Positions 21,627 to 32,400 of a stretch of DNA of 64,000 nt are shown here, piece after piece. The stretch lies in NCBI RefSeq assembly GCF_052857255.1, contig NC_135507.1, positions 71,373,721 to 71,437,720 on the forward strand, in the 5' to 3' direction. Under the pieces are notes generated by a model. The model made no database searches and was not told where the DNA came from. It was given only the letters and a program-made list of their open reading frames with translations. Positions within the stretch are counted from its first letter, which is position 1. The number at the start of each line of letters is the position of its first letter. Source of the DNA: Amblyomma americanum (lineage: Eukaryota > Arthropoda > Arachnida > Ixodida > Ixodidae). Both the position numbers and the translations under genes were made by a program.

Positions 21627-21942
21627 TCTCCAGCTGGAAATTGCTTTTTCTAGCCGTTTTCTGTTCCAGCTGGAAACTGCTTTTTTTAGCTGTTTCCCAC
21701 TCCAGCTGGAAAGCTTGCAGCTGGAGCAGTGGTGAGTCCAGCTGGAAATGTCTTTTTCCAGTTGTTTTCTAATCCAGCTGGAAGGCTTCCAGCTGGGAAA
21801 AAGAACATTCCAGCTGGACAGTGCTAGTTCCAGCTAGGGTTGGTCTCATTTCCAGCTGTGAAATGTCAATTCCAGCTGGATTTTAAGAAACTAGCTTGAA
21901 ATTTAGCTGGAAAATTCGATTTCCAGCTGGAATGCCTGCTCC
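21627..21942. repeat. Right TTCCAGCTGGAA palindrome array
   Basis: At least nine perfect CCAGCTGG cores plus several decayed ones (gcagctgg, tagctggaa, ccagctgtg) occur in 315 bp. Spacing is irregular, and T-rich filler such as tgctttttctagc recurs between units. It is the same motif as the array at 8.8-9.1 kb with different filler. It lies about 1.8 kb past the DUF4218 transposase end. Confidence 0.8.
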
Positions 21943-22514
21943 CATTTTCATCTGGGGGGCCATGTAAACTATAGCGAGGCGCTCTTCCCTCGGCACTCTG
22001 CGCGGCATCTTTAGTCCACACTGCTTAGACGCATGGCATTATATAACCCAGGTCTAGCGTCATCCCAAACTATCATAAATTTCATCGGCTGTCGCCGCGC
22101 CTATATCGGCGTCACCGCGTTCATGCTGTCTCATCTGGCTAGCTGCCTGAAAACGGCTGACCTCATGCTTCCTTATCGCTTCATGCTGTCGTATTACTAG
22201 CCTGCTTGGCACGAAATTCCCCGAACCGTAACACTTGGTTTGTGCCCCTGATGATATTCTTATATGAGCAAGGCCATTTTACAGTGTTCTTTCTTCTTGA
22301 TACCAGCTTTTGCGCAAAGTGAAGAGTGTCATGCCTGCCATGTCAGAGTCACTTAGGATCGCATTGAAAAGTGCCTGGATGAGCACGCGGCAACAGTTCA
22401 CTTGGTGCATAGAATATCCCAAAGAGCAGTCTATTTTGAGCCAACCGGTATCCTTCATCGGTTTATACCATTGGACTCATTGCGTCTGGCCAGAGGCTTC
22501 CTAGTTTGCATAAT

Positions 22515-22755
22515 AATGCCGCCGCGGCATCCAATGGTTTTTGTGATCAGCTGCTGGCCCGGGAGACCCGGGTTAGATCCCGGCCGCAGCGGTTGTATTT
22601 TGGTGGATGCGAAATTCTATACGCAAGTGTTCTATGCGATGCCAGCACACGTCAAAGAAATACAGAGGTCAGAAATTATCAGCTGCCCTCCACTGCGGTA
22701 TCGCCAGCCTGTGTCGCTTTGGGACATTAAATATCATAAAACCAAACCAAGTTTT
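22515..22755 (+). mobile_element. Ruka-type SINE, diverged
   Basis: The tRNA-like head is degraded but keeps a B-box region (gttagatcccggccgcagcg). The tail keeps gtcgctttgggacattaa and ends in an A-rich cataaaaccaaacc. This matches the 46.6-kb copy along its length. Confidence 0.7.
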
Positions 22756-22759
22756 CCTA

Positions 22760-24735
22760 AACAGTCAGTTTTTTATCCGAAGGGATGCTACACATAGCGC
22801 TTCCCGCTGATACCCAGACATTAAAATCTTAGCTTGAATTGCATCGACTTGTCCAGTGCAGCATGCGCGAAACAGGAAGCCAGATATTAACCTGCGAGAG
22901 CACAGCGGCGCACGCTGTCCTAAAATATGAGAAATTAAGAACCTGCACAACGGTGCCACCGGATTTGAAAATTTATTGTCCAATCTTTGGAAACGCCGCA
23001 AACCCACGTCTGCTGTGCTTTCCTGAATCTTCATTTCTTTCGATCAGCGGCTTTGAGGCCGAACTGGAAAAGCGCTCGAGCGGTCAGAAGCCATGCCACT
23101 TTAACGCTTTTTGGAGATAAGCAAACCGCAACTGCGCCTGCGTGTTTCTGCGCCCGCGTGAGCCGTGGCCAGTCGAGAAAAGTCGCGAAAAAGCCAAGTG
23201 AGCGCTCTCACCCCCGCCAGCTAGATACAAGCAAAAGAACAATGTGAGTAGCCAAATCGAGCTGCTCTCCACCTATTGTCAGCCACCGCAAGCATACCAA
23301 AATATCTCGGCAACAGCGCGCAACACTTCACGGCGCTGGCGTCAGTCCAAGCCGCTCCCGGCCACGCTTTCCGTCGTTCGTGTTAAGCGTGCTGACGATG
23401 GTACCTTAACTCCAATAAGGTAGCCACAAGAACGATCATACTTCCAAACACTGTAGCAGCATTGAAACGAACAACCAATCAAAAACAGGACAAAAAGTCA
23501 AGGCCACAAGCACGTGCTTGTCTTACATAGTTATCCCTAATGCACTAGTCCCAACAAAAACAACTTAATATAAAATTGCGAGCGAGTCTGCTGGTGGCAC
23601 ATCATTTGAAATTTACTTGCCTTCACTTCCTTCCGAGCTGCTCTGCTTGGGCGCCGTATAATGCAGGCCTGGGAATAAAAGAATAAATGCTTTATTTTAA
23701 GCACTGTCTTGAATATCGAGAACAATTCTTTTCATGAGCAAAATTTTTGCAGGTACTAAATTTTGTAACATGAAAGGAATAGGAAGCTACAAAGCTTCCT
23801 TGGACGCTTCACCCATATGAAGAAACATGAAGGAGTCACGCAGACAATAGCAATGAAATTTCACTGTTGTTGATGTTTGCATTATGCAGTGAATAAAGAG
23901 TGCATGTGCTCCAAAAGCTCACTCACTACAAACATCTCAAAGGTCATTGTCCCATCTACCTGCACATAACTCCAACCCAACAATCAGAACACAATAAAAT
24001 GAACATGCATACTCAACCCAGAAAACTGCTTCATTTAAATGGATACAGCAAATGTGCAGAGGGTGTAAGAGACAAGGAGCAGGTGTCCTTCAAGTAGCCT
24101 TGCTACATATGCAGCATGCTTTACTGAAGGGCAGATTGAAAGAATCATCATGCCATAAGAGAAGTGGCCGTGGTTTTAAGTATTATCTAATGTGATGTAT
24201 ATGTGTGCATTCCTGTCTGAAACATTGCAAAAATGTTAAGTATACTTTCCAGTAATAATAAAAAAATGTCAAAATTGCTGACTCTTAAGGTCTAGTCTGT
24301 TAGTAAGAACCCTTTTGGGGCTATATTTTGTGTCATATAATCGCCATACAGCATTGCCATGTTTAAAAAAAAATAAATTCTACTTCTGTCTTTATTAAAA
24401 TAGCCAAAATACGAGTAGACGTGTGTGACATGTTAGCATCATCCATGGGGTTTTGCAGCACTAAGATGTCAGAACAACGATCGCATTTAATGTATTGTGT
24501 TGCTTTTGACATCACGCCACCAATCCAATTGCATGCTGTAACCAGCAGCCTGTTTTTTCTAGAAACAGATTTACATTTCTTGCAGATGACTCAGTACTAT
24601 TGTATCAGGGAGCAGGGCCTTGCATCAACTTGCAGTCATCAGGCAAGGTGGAAGTGGTAGAGCCAGCAATGCTTTTTCCAGAATATTAAAAAATAGCTGT
24701 GCAACTTAGGTACTACTGAAAAAGCTACGAAATGG
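22760..24735. other. No gene recognised
   Basis: Moderate-GC DNA around 22.85-23.40 kb, then AT-rich DNA. Frames up to about 93 codons are present without known motifs. Nothing resembling a splice-flanked conserved exon was seen. Confidence 0.4.
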
Positions 24736-24857
24736 TCACACCAGAAGCCCAATAATAAGGGAGTAATTACTCATTGGCATCCATCCGAACGCAGCCATAT
24801 GGCTACAAAGGAAAGCTATGCAGCTTTTTCAGAAGCTTCACAGTTGAAGAAAAGTTC

Positions 24858-24932
24858 GTCCTGGTCCGGGGTTAAAACCCAGGACCGCCGCTTCACCAGA
24901 GTAGTCCCTCTACCAACTGAGCTAACTGGGAT
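24858..24932 (-). repeat. tRNA-like block, degenerate (left arm)
   Basis: Read on the minus strand it has an A box (tagctcagttggtagagg) and a damaged B box (gggttttaacccc). The B-box changes make a working gene unlikely. Confidence 0.6.
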
Positions 24933-25134
24933 GGCAAGCTTATGGTAGGGCAAGAGCGAATTGATGTATAACTTGAAGTGAGAACAGTGCTGGTCAAATG
25001 TTTAGGAAAATCCCCCAAGGTGGAGTAGATTTATAATAAGGGAGTAATTACTGATTATTGGCATCCACTCAAACGCACCTAACACTGTTCCCACTTCGAG
25101 TTATAATTCGCTCTCACCCTAGCATAAGCTTGCC

Positions 25135-25209
25135 GTCCCGGTTAGCTCAGTTGGTAGAGCGGCTGCTCCGGTGCAGCAGTGGTCCTGGGTTCGAACCCTG
25201 GACCAGGAC
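25135..25209 (+). repeat. tRNA-like block, well-folded (right arm)
   Basis: A 75-nt segment has an A box (tagctcagttggtagagcgg) and B box (ggttcgaaccc). It folds as a cloverleaf with six of seven acceptor pairs (gtcccgg/ccaggac) and a 5-bp anticodon stem ctgct/agcag. The loop ccggtgc gives anticodon GGT (Thr-type). Because it lies inside a dispersed repeat, I treat it as a repeat-borne tRNA-like sequence rather than a working tRNA gene. Confidence 0.6.
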
Positions 25210-25703
25210 GAATTTTTCTTCAACTGTGAAGCTTCTGAGATAGCTGCATACTTTCTTTTGTAACCGTATGGCTGCATTTGGGTGGATGCCAATGAGTAAT
25301 TACTTCCTTATTACAAATCTACCTTGAGAGATTCCCCTAAGCATTTGACCACCAGAAGCCCTGAAGCATATTTTTGTGCACTGTTCCGGAAGTGCTGATG
25401 TTTTGTTTATTTCTTTGCAAAAACTAATACAACTGGCTATTGACAGTTATAGCTATAAGGAGATCGAGAATTTCCTCAAATTATGTTTTAATTAAGGGGA
25501 GCCTTTCTGATATATCTGATGTTTACAAAAACCAAAGCTTCTATTCAAACAAACTAGAAGTTAAAGCAAATTCAGTTCAATTAACTGAGGCGTCTGGTGT
25601 GTGGACCATTCACAAAAACTTGATAGTCATGAAAAGCAACTCATTCGCAATACATGCCTAACTATATCCAACAGGATCACAGTGCAACTCAACAGCCAAT
25701 TAC

Positions 25704-26176
25704 CTTGAGGAAAGCTACTGGGGACAGCAGGAATTCTTCGTCGCATTTTTTTTGCTGGGGCCAGCCCTGTGTCTTTATCCATTAACCATTGTGGTGGTGG
25801 CCTCCTAATCCTTTTTCTGTTTGGTGTTTCACTGTCACTACCCAACTCTGACGTGTACTGGCTCCGTTCTAGTTTCTTGCGTGCCTTGTCATATGTTGCT
25901 GAAAAAAAAACCAACAATTGTCTGAATTGTCTTGCATATGTGATTTTCAGTGAAAGCTGCTTTACTGCTTTTGAATTTGTACGCACCAAACAGACCCTTC
26001 ACAGTGATTTCAAACCATTTCCATAGCACATCTGGGATCACTGCCTTTTTTACCATACTGGTAACCCTGTCCCCTTTCAACTTTTCAGGCCATGCACACT
26101 TGTTGTCTTCAATCCACAGGGCTGGTACATCTTCAACCTGATCGAGTTCGGTAAATTCAACAATCGCGTATGCCAT
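25704..26176 (-). CDS. N-terminal exons of a BEN-type transposon-associated gene
   Basis: Exon 1 (26176-25987) starts at ATG with MAYAIVEFTELDQVEDVP and ends at donor G|GTGCGT. Exon 2 (25898-25704) follows ...ttttcag and reads ATYDKARKKLERSQYTSELG, then a basic segment (NRKRIRRPPP; KKMRRRIP), and ends at donor G|GTAATT. The phases agree, and both exons are free of stops. I recognise this as the N-terminal module often paired with C-terminal BEN or DUF4806 domains in repeated arthropod genes. The acidic and basic part resembles the material upstream of the BEN exons at 9.6-11.3 kb. No downstream exon was found before 23 kb, so the gene seems 3'-truncated. DNA-binding function is inferred only. 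Confidence 0.6.
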
Positions 26177-26209
26177 CTGAAAATTAAAATTCCAGAACAA
26201 AATCAAATG

Positions 26210-27060
26210 AAGAATAGCTTGCAGCTGGCTTTACAAGCACGGATACTTTTCAGGCTTATTATAGGACTAAAGGCACTAAATTTTAACTGCCCATTTTCTT
26301 TTTTATGATGCATGAGAAAAAGTATGCATGCATCACCAAGTGGTATTTGCCTACATCATGATTCCACTAATTTTTAATTTATTTCATTATCTTAAACTGC
26401 TTTTTGGTTTCAACCATCAAACGATGACTGTGATAAAGTTCAGCATTAGTCAATCAGGCATGCCGAAACCGCACTGCTTCTTGATTCTTTGCAAATAAAT
26501 ATTAAAGTTTGTCCCGAAGTGATACATGGGCTATGGGAGCTATCGTATTGGTGGGCTCTGAGTTTAGACCACTGGTTCTTTAAGATGTGCTGACCTCAGA
26601 CAGCACTGTAGTTTCTGTATATCGTCTTCATCAAAATACGATCACCATGGCCAGGATCGAACCCGTGACCTTGCGGATCAGTAGCTAAACGCCAAAATCA
26701 GTGAGTCGCTGCAGAAGATTTCTTGGTGCTTTGTTATTTCGACTACTGAGACAGGCTAGCTTAGGCACTGTAGATATTTAAATTGATAAACCATAAGATT
26801 ACTATATGGCATTTTTAAGCTTCATGTGTTGCTATACTAACAGTGCTGTCACAGCCACTCGTATATTTTTTAATTGAAATCAAAACTGCACTAAAAAAAT
26901 TAAATAATGCATTAGTTACTCGTTGCAGGCAAAATATCAGGTGGTTATCCGTGTATACTAATGTTTTATGCATCGTTACAAGTAATGGAACATGGAAGAG
27001 AAAATTTGACATCTATACTCCTTCAAAGGTGTGCATCAAGCTAAATGAATAGTGCGAACA
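26210..27060. other. LINE 3' UTR-like remnant and unassigned DNA
   Basis: Around 26930-27050 the plus strand (tatactaatgttttatgcat) resembles 61950-62040, the 3' part of a LINE fragment. This suggests a short LINE tail here. The rest has no recognisable content. Confidence 0.4.
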
Positions 27061-27125
27061 TCATCACTACTTACTATATTTACGCACGGCGCCAAAGAAG
27101 TAGCCTGAACGGTGCGGCATTAAGC

Positions 27126-27865
27126 CGTGTGGAGCTCAGGAAAGACTACATATTTGTCATCCCAAGGCATCTTCACCATCTTTCTCACTTCACACAAAGA
27201 GAAAGGCTTTGGTTCTGACAAACGTGACACAACATATATTCCAAGGCTCGATGACTCCAAAGGCATACAGTACAAGTCTTCCTTCAATAGGAATTCCTGA
27301 CCAATAATGCATGGCTCATTTCAGCCCTTCATGTGAGCAATGTTTCTGGCTACAACAACATGGCCATTCTGCATGAAGCAATTGTCTCTTTCGCTAAGAG
27401 AAACAATGAAGTTCTTATATATTAGGGCTTGGTACTCGGGAGGGGAACGTTCTGGCAAAAGGAGTCCTCCACGGTGAGGATGAGAGAGTTTCACTGGCTC
27501 TTCACAGTGAGGAGGCTGTTGAGGTGGCTTCAACCGTCTTTCCACCATCCTGTTGCTGAGCTGCTCTAATGGACTCCCGTGCCTGCGAATCTGTTTCTTC
27601 AATGTTTGCATGTTGCTTTCAAAGGGGAAAGCACTATAAGAATCTAGCTCACCATGCCGTTGAGCATCAGACGAGAGGTGTATAAGGCAGTGAATGTTGT
27701 ACGGACAATGACGGTTGCCATACAGTTCAGAAAAATGAGAAACAAAATACCGGATTAGCTCGTCAGCATAAGTTGCATGTTTCTGACATAGCTGTTTGTT
27801 TGCAAGTACTGACAGGGAAGCATGAAGGAACAAGAAGTGTTGATAGAGGCAATCTGGCAAACAAC
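27126..27865 (-). pseudogene. DUF4218/tnp2-like transposase C-terminus, second copy
   Basis: The frame opens with FLFLHASLSVLANKQLCQKH, then YFVSHFSELYGNRHCPYNIH, SAFPFESNMQTLKKQIR and ERDNCFMQNGHVVVARNI. This is the DUF4218 region and the tail after it. A TGA at about 27318 interrupts the frame. The same frame then continues (CIIGQEFLL, CMPLESSSLGIYVVSRL, PWDDKYVVFPELHTA) to a TAA at about 27126. The N-terminal DDE part is absent; similarity is lost at about 27865. It is not a duplicate of the 19-kb copy at close identity. It lies upstream of, and on the same strand as, the BEN-type N-terminal exons, the same gene pairing as at 9.5-19.8 kb. Confidence 0.75.
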
Positions 27866-27869
27866 TTCA

Positions 27870-28440
27870 GAAGAAAAGGTCCAGTGTAAAACAAAGAGCC
27901 TGAACTCGACCGCCTTCCACCGGCATCACCTCCACGGGCGCTCGGACCTGGAGCTTGTACGACGCCGCCAGCGACGCCAGCCCAAGCACGTCAAACGCCA
28001 TCTCGATGGCGGCTACTGGACCCATACAACGCCGCAGCCGCACCGAACCAACCGTGAGCACGAACGGCGACCGCTAACAGTATAATGCTGGTAGCAGTGT
28101 TCCGGGGTCGTGTGTATTTATAGTCTTTGTGTTAGTTTGTTAATTAGTTTTGTGTGCTAGTGTGTGTGCCACGTAGGATGTATTAAATGTTTGTCTGTGT
28201 GGGTACACCTGTCGCCTAGTCCATTCTTTCGGTGCGAGTGTTCTCCAGGGAGATCCGTGACACTAGCCCCATTACAAGAAAAGCCGTCGGCGTGTGTGTA
28301 CATGCTAGCGTTAGTGTGCGTGTGTACTCGCGGATGGTACATAAAATTAAAGCGTTGACAAGGGAGAGAAAGTGAACAACTTTAATTGCCTCCAGAAAAG
28401 ACGTTTCTCCCCGCCCGCAGCACGTAGGCCTGGGAGACGG
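27870..28440. other. Unassigned, possibly LTR-like
   Basis: 27900-28080 is GC-rich and open on both strands (an Arg/His-rich frame on plus). It is followed by T/G-rich DNA with LTR-like texture (gctggtagcagtgttccggg, then repeated tgtgtg). No primer-binding site or second LTR was identified, so the nature is open. Confidence 0.3.
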
Positions 28441-28890
28441 GGAGTTGCGCGTCCGCGTTTAGAGGCTAGCTGGCAGTCCTTAGTGTTCCTGTATATGCTC
28501 CAGCATATACAGGAACACTAGCAGTCCTAGACTAGTAGCGGCCTCTTCCGCCAGATGGATGGTGTTGCGCTGGAGTTCATTGTCCGGGCTTCTTACCATT
28601 GTCTCCCAGGCTTCTCTACTATGAATATTTTTGCCCGCACCGGGAGAATTTGGGCATTACCAAATTATGTGGTCGAGGGTCCCTCTCGCCCCACAGTGTG
28701 TGCATCGATCATGCGACCTCAGCTCTGGGCACACGTGGTAAGCCCATTCCGGGTTCATAAATGTATTAGTTTGTACCCGCCTCCACGCGACATGTTCTCT
28801 ATGGTTTATTTTTGGGTCTGGTGGGGGTACACCCTAAGTCCCAATTTGTAATCTACGGCTACCAGGAAATAGTGAATGCGGGCTAGCTCG
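28440..28890 (-). mobile_element. LINE ORF2 3' end (Cys-rich C-terminus)
   Basis: The minus strand reads EPEWAYHVCPELRSHDRCTH, then CGARGTLDHIIW, EAWETMVRSPDNELQRNTIH and LAEEAATSLGLL. This is the C-terminal zinc-finger region of an R1/I-type LINE ORF2. The last codons are interrupted by a 48-bp insertion made of a 40-bp palindrome plus an 8-bp duplication (next entry). The element is 5'-truncated near 28890. Confidence 0.7.
28473..28528. mobile_element. 40-bp perfect palindrome with 8-bp target duplication
   Basis: Positions 28481-28499 (tagtgttcctgtatatgct) and 28502-28520 are exact inverse complements separated by two bases. The same 8-mer gcagtcct stands directly on both sides (28473-28480 and 28521-28528). 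Because the host sequence is a LINE reading frame, removing 48 bp restores the expected C-terminal reading. This supports a true insertion with an 8-bp duplication, the length made by hAT-type transposases (established knowledge). It would be an extremely short non-autonomous element (inference). Confidence 0.7.
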
Positions 28891-29439
28891 TGAGCCGCCT
28901 CGTTTCAACGCCAACGCCGGGGAATACAACGAACGCCGACAGCTTTCACTTTGTATATCCTGGATTAGCTAAGCCAAGCCAATCCACATTACTTTTGTAG
29001 CGGGAGCTACACCGGGCTAATAGACAGTTTTAGCTGTGCGTGTACGCAAAGCGCTACGGCGCTGCGTACGCTACGCTGTCCGCTCCGAAGTATAGTTTTA
29101 GCTGGGCGTACGCTAACAGCGGGTAACCGCGACCGTGTGGACCTGCCTTACAGGTTTTAAAAATGCGCCAGCGTGTTATGTCACGCCATCTAGTGCAAAT
29201 AAATGAGAATACTTTTGCTTAGTCCAGTCGATTGGAGCCGTGCCAAGGCGCGGCCGTAGCCGACGACGTGGAAGTGCAGTTGTTCCGCCGCTACGCAGTG
29301 AGCGCGTTTAATTTGAGCGATTAGAGTCCGACGTGATTGACGCAGTCAGGATGCCCTCTAGCATCCTGTATAATCACCATGTCGCGTTGATGTTGACGTG
29401 GGAGGAAATCGACGACCTCATGTTATCAAGAAAGGACCG

Positions 29440-32400
29440 ATGGCTTCTAAAAGGCGATTATTCTTGGAAGACATTGAGTACGACATAAGGCGCCGGAGGG
29501 AGCATGAACTCTTGAAGTATCGTTCGCGGCACGGGCTGCTGGATATTGATAGAATCGACAGCACGCTGTTCAAGCAGCAGTTCAGATTCGAGAAGGAGGA
29601 CGTTGACGATTTAGTGAGGGCATTGTGCATGCCGGAACGAATTGTAAATGCACAGCGAGTGGTCGTGCCAGGCCGCGATGCACTGTGTCTGGCGCTTCGA
29701 CGCCTGGCGTATCCAAACAGGTGGTGCGACTTACAGCGGATATTCGGACTGCATCCGTCTGTCATGTCTAGCGTGGCGTCACAAGTAATCTGTCATATCG
29801 CAAAGACTTTTCGACATTTGCTGACCGACTGCAATAATCACCTGTGTCTGACAACTACCTGCCTCCAGGAATTCGCAGACGTAAGTCACCGTTTTTTTTG
29901 TCTGTTTGTGCTGCACTATTCGTAAATATCACCTACAATTCCCGGGAACCTTTACGCAATATAAAAAAGGAAGTTGAAGCAGTCTGCGCTTTACACGCTG
30001 AACTCAATTTTGGCTTTATTTTTTTGACGCATTAATCTTTTTATTTTAATTTTATTTTAATGAGAAAAGTGCCTAAAGGAGGCAGTTAAATTAGCCGCGC
30101 CATGTTAACAGGCAGTGCATGAAATTATCCTTGTTACCTCTGTGGCAAGCACTAATCAGAGGTCCTTTCTGGAGATACCATAAACCAGAGATACCATAAA
30201 GCTTCGTTCAAGGTCTCACCAGACAAACTAAGCATTCCAGCTCAAAGACAGCATCTGCCCAGTACTGATTAAGTTAGACAGTAAATAAATGTGGGTCAGA
30301 CAAGATACTACTGCAATGACTGCCTGCACGAGCCTAGGAAGTTTTGATGAGCACACACCCATGTAAACCATGTAACCCATTGCAAATAATTCTCGTGTAA
30401 ACCTACCTTTCAGCTGACTTTTGTTCAAAGTGTAAGGACAATGTAAACTTAACGTGCATGAGTGCTTTCGTTGGTAATGCTGGCAGAGAGAAAACTGGTT
30501 GTGAGGAAATCATATATTTTGAAATAGCTTTCAGGAAAGTTATACTAAACAGGGAGACAGCATCATGGCACTGTTTATCTCTCCGGTGTTCTGTACCTGT
30601 GCTCTGTTTCAAAATGATGCAGCAGTCGACCAACTATAGTCAATCTTCTTAAAAAAACATGCAGCAACCAATGGTAATGCATACATAATAAGACAGTGAT
30701 TACTCATTAGCATCCACCCAAGCGCAGCCATATGGGTGCAAAGGAAAGCTGTACAGCTTCCACAGGAACTTCGTAGTCAAAGAAAAATGCGTCCTGGTCC
30801 CGGGTTCGAACCCAGGACCACCGCTTCACCAGAGCAGTCGCTCTGCCAAATGAGCTAAACAGGAATGCTATCCTGTCACCTTGGGGATTCCCCTAAACAT
30901 TGGATCATCACTATTGCATACAATGCGGTATAAGCATTTATGCACGTGTACCCATAGATAGGCCGGCCAAGGGAGTATAGCTGGCCACAGCTTATAACAG
31001 TGGATGAGAGAGTTGTGGAAGAAGAGGCATAATGTATTGAGGAATGCCAAACTTACCCAAAGTGAACATAAGCTCGACCTTTGGCCCATTTATGGGCGTT
31101 TTCATACTTTGTCTGTCTTGGTAAACTGTGTTCTCTCTTCTGCTGACGTGTGTTTCCACACAGATTGCAAGCATTATTGACATTTCCTGCTAGAACTGTG
31201 CTGCGAAATTGACTTCACATCTAGTAATTTCATAAACGGATGTCATAGTCACAGAGGTAGTCAGCGGAATGCATGTAATTATGACTTGACTAGATTTAAA
31301 GAGTGTTTCCTTCAATGAAAAGCAATGTTGCTCTGCTTCCTTACACTGTTTTCTTCTTCCAGGCCGTGAAAAGCAAAGGTGCTCCCTTGCCGAATTGCTG
31401 GGCCTTCATTGATGGAACAGCTCGGCCTATATGCCGGCCTAAGAGGAACCAGCGAGCGTATTTTTCGGGCCATAAGAGGGTACATTGCGTCAAATACCAA
31501 TCACTGATGTGCCCCAATGGCATTGTGTGCCAGTTGGACGGGGCATACCCTGGAAGACGGCATGATGCAGGTTGGTTCCTTTGTCAACAACATGAAAGGA
31601 GCAGGTTACATTGGTCAGCTTTAGAATCAACATTAACCACTAATGTGGAGGCTTTTGTGATGGGCATACTGCTGTGATGTGCATTACAGCAGTATAGCTG
31701 TATTGTCTTCGAATGTGTAGCTGCATGCATAACATATGAAAGGAAGGCACCAGTGGACATGTTAATTTGTCGTCAATGTAGCTTTCAATATGCACTGACA
31801 ACATGACATAACATTTTATTTGTTAACATTTTAGCCCTCAGAGTTCACGAGAAGGTAAGTGAAAGCAAAAATACATTGAAGGCAACCTAAAAGGCATGTT
31901 ATGTATTCAATAATTGGAGACTTTCCTTTTGCCCTAAACAAATAATACGCAAGCATTGCACCTGCTATTTCCATTTTGTTACAAACTGAAAATGCCAGAT
32001 TTGCGTTTTCTTCATTGTTACCTTTGACAGACCTGTGTGTGCTACAGCTATGTATTGGCACTTTATAGCCTAGTTTGTCCTCAAACCTGTCACTGCTGAA
32101 AATGAAGTCTATTTCCTTGCGTTTGTGGACCAATCCTTGAATTGCACAGTTTTTGTGCCTGTGCATGGTGGGCTGTTCTAAGACTCTGTGCTCCATCAAG
32201 ATGGCTGCCCATGCACACTTCATCCTCATCTGCACGGCTGCCCAGTAGCACGATGCATTGTGCTGTATCTTTCGTTACAAGATGTGGGCATGCGTTCCTG
32301 TTTCGGTTTGAAAAATACAGGGTACTAAGCCGCTAATGGCTGTTCTGTATCTTCACAGACTTCCACTCTGGTCGTTAATTTATACCTGTGTCACTTGGGC

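Larger units (their letters stand above)
24751..25320. repeat. Inverted pair of tRNA-bearing repeats
   Basis: Two copies of one repeat family face each other. The left arm (about 24751-24990) is in reverse orientation and the right arm (about 25085-25320) is forward. Each has the order gtaattactcattggcatcc, gcagccatatggct-like, agcttcacagttgaagaaaa, a tRNA-like block, then gcaagcttatg. The arms could fold into a long hairpin. A third, single copy lies at 30.69-30.87 kb. Confidence 0.75.

Noticed and set aside
8815..21942. The two CAGCTGG arrays as a CRISPR-like array
   Set aside because: Spacing is irregular, units are palindromic and decayed, spacers are not of constant length, and the genome is animal.
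25135..25209. Functional tRNA-Thr gene
   Set aside because: The cloverleaf is good, but the block lies inside a dispersed repeat with two other degraded copies in the window, and one acceptor pair is mismatched.
31831..32235. 134-codon minus-strand frame as a gene
   Set aside because: It lies in a Harbinger intron, has no recognisable motif and no splice or promoter support.
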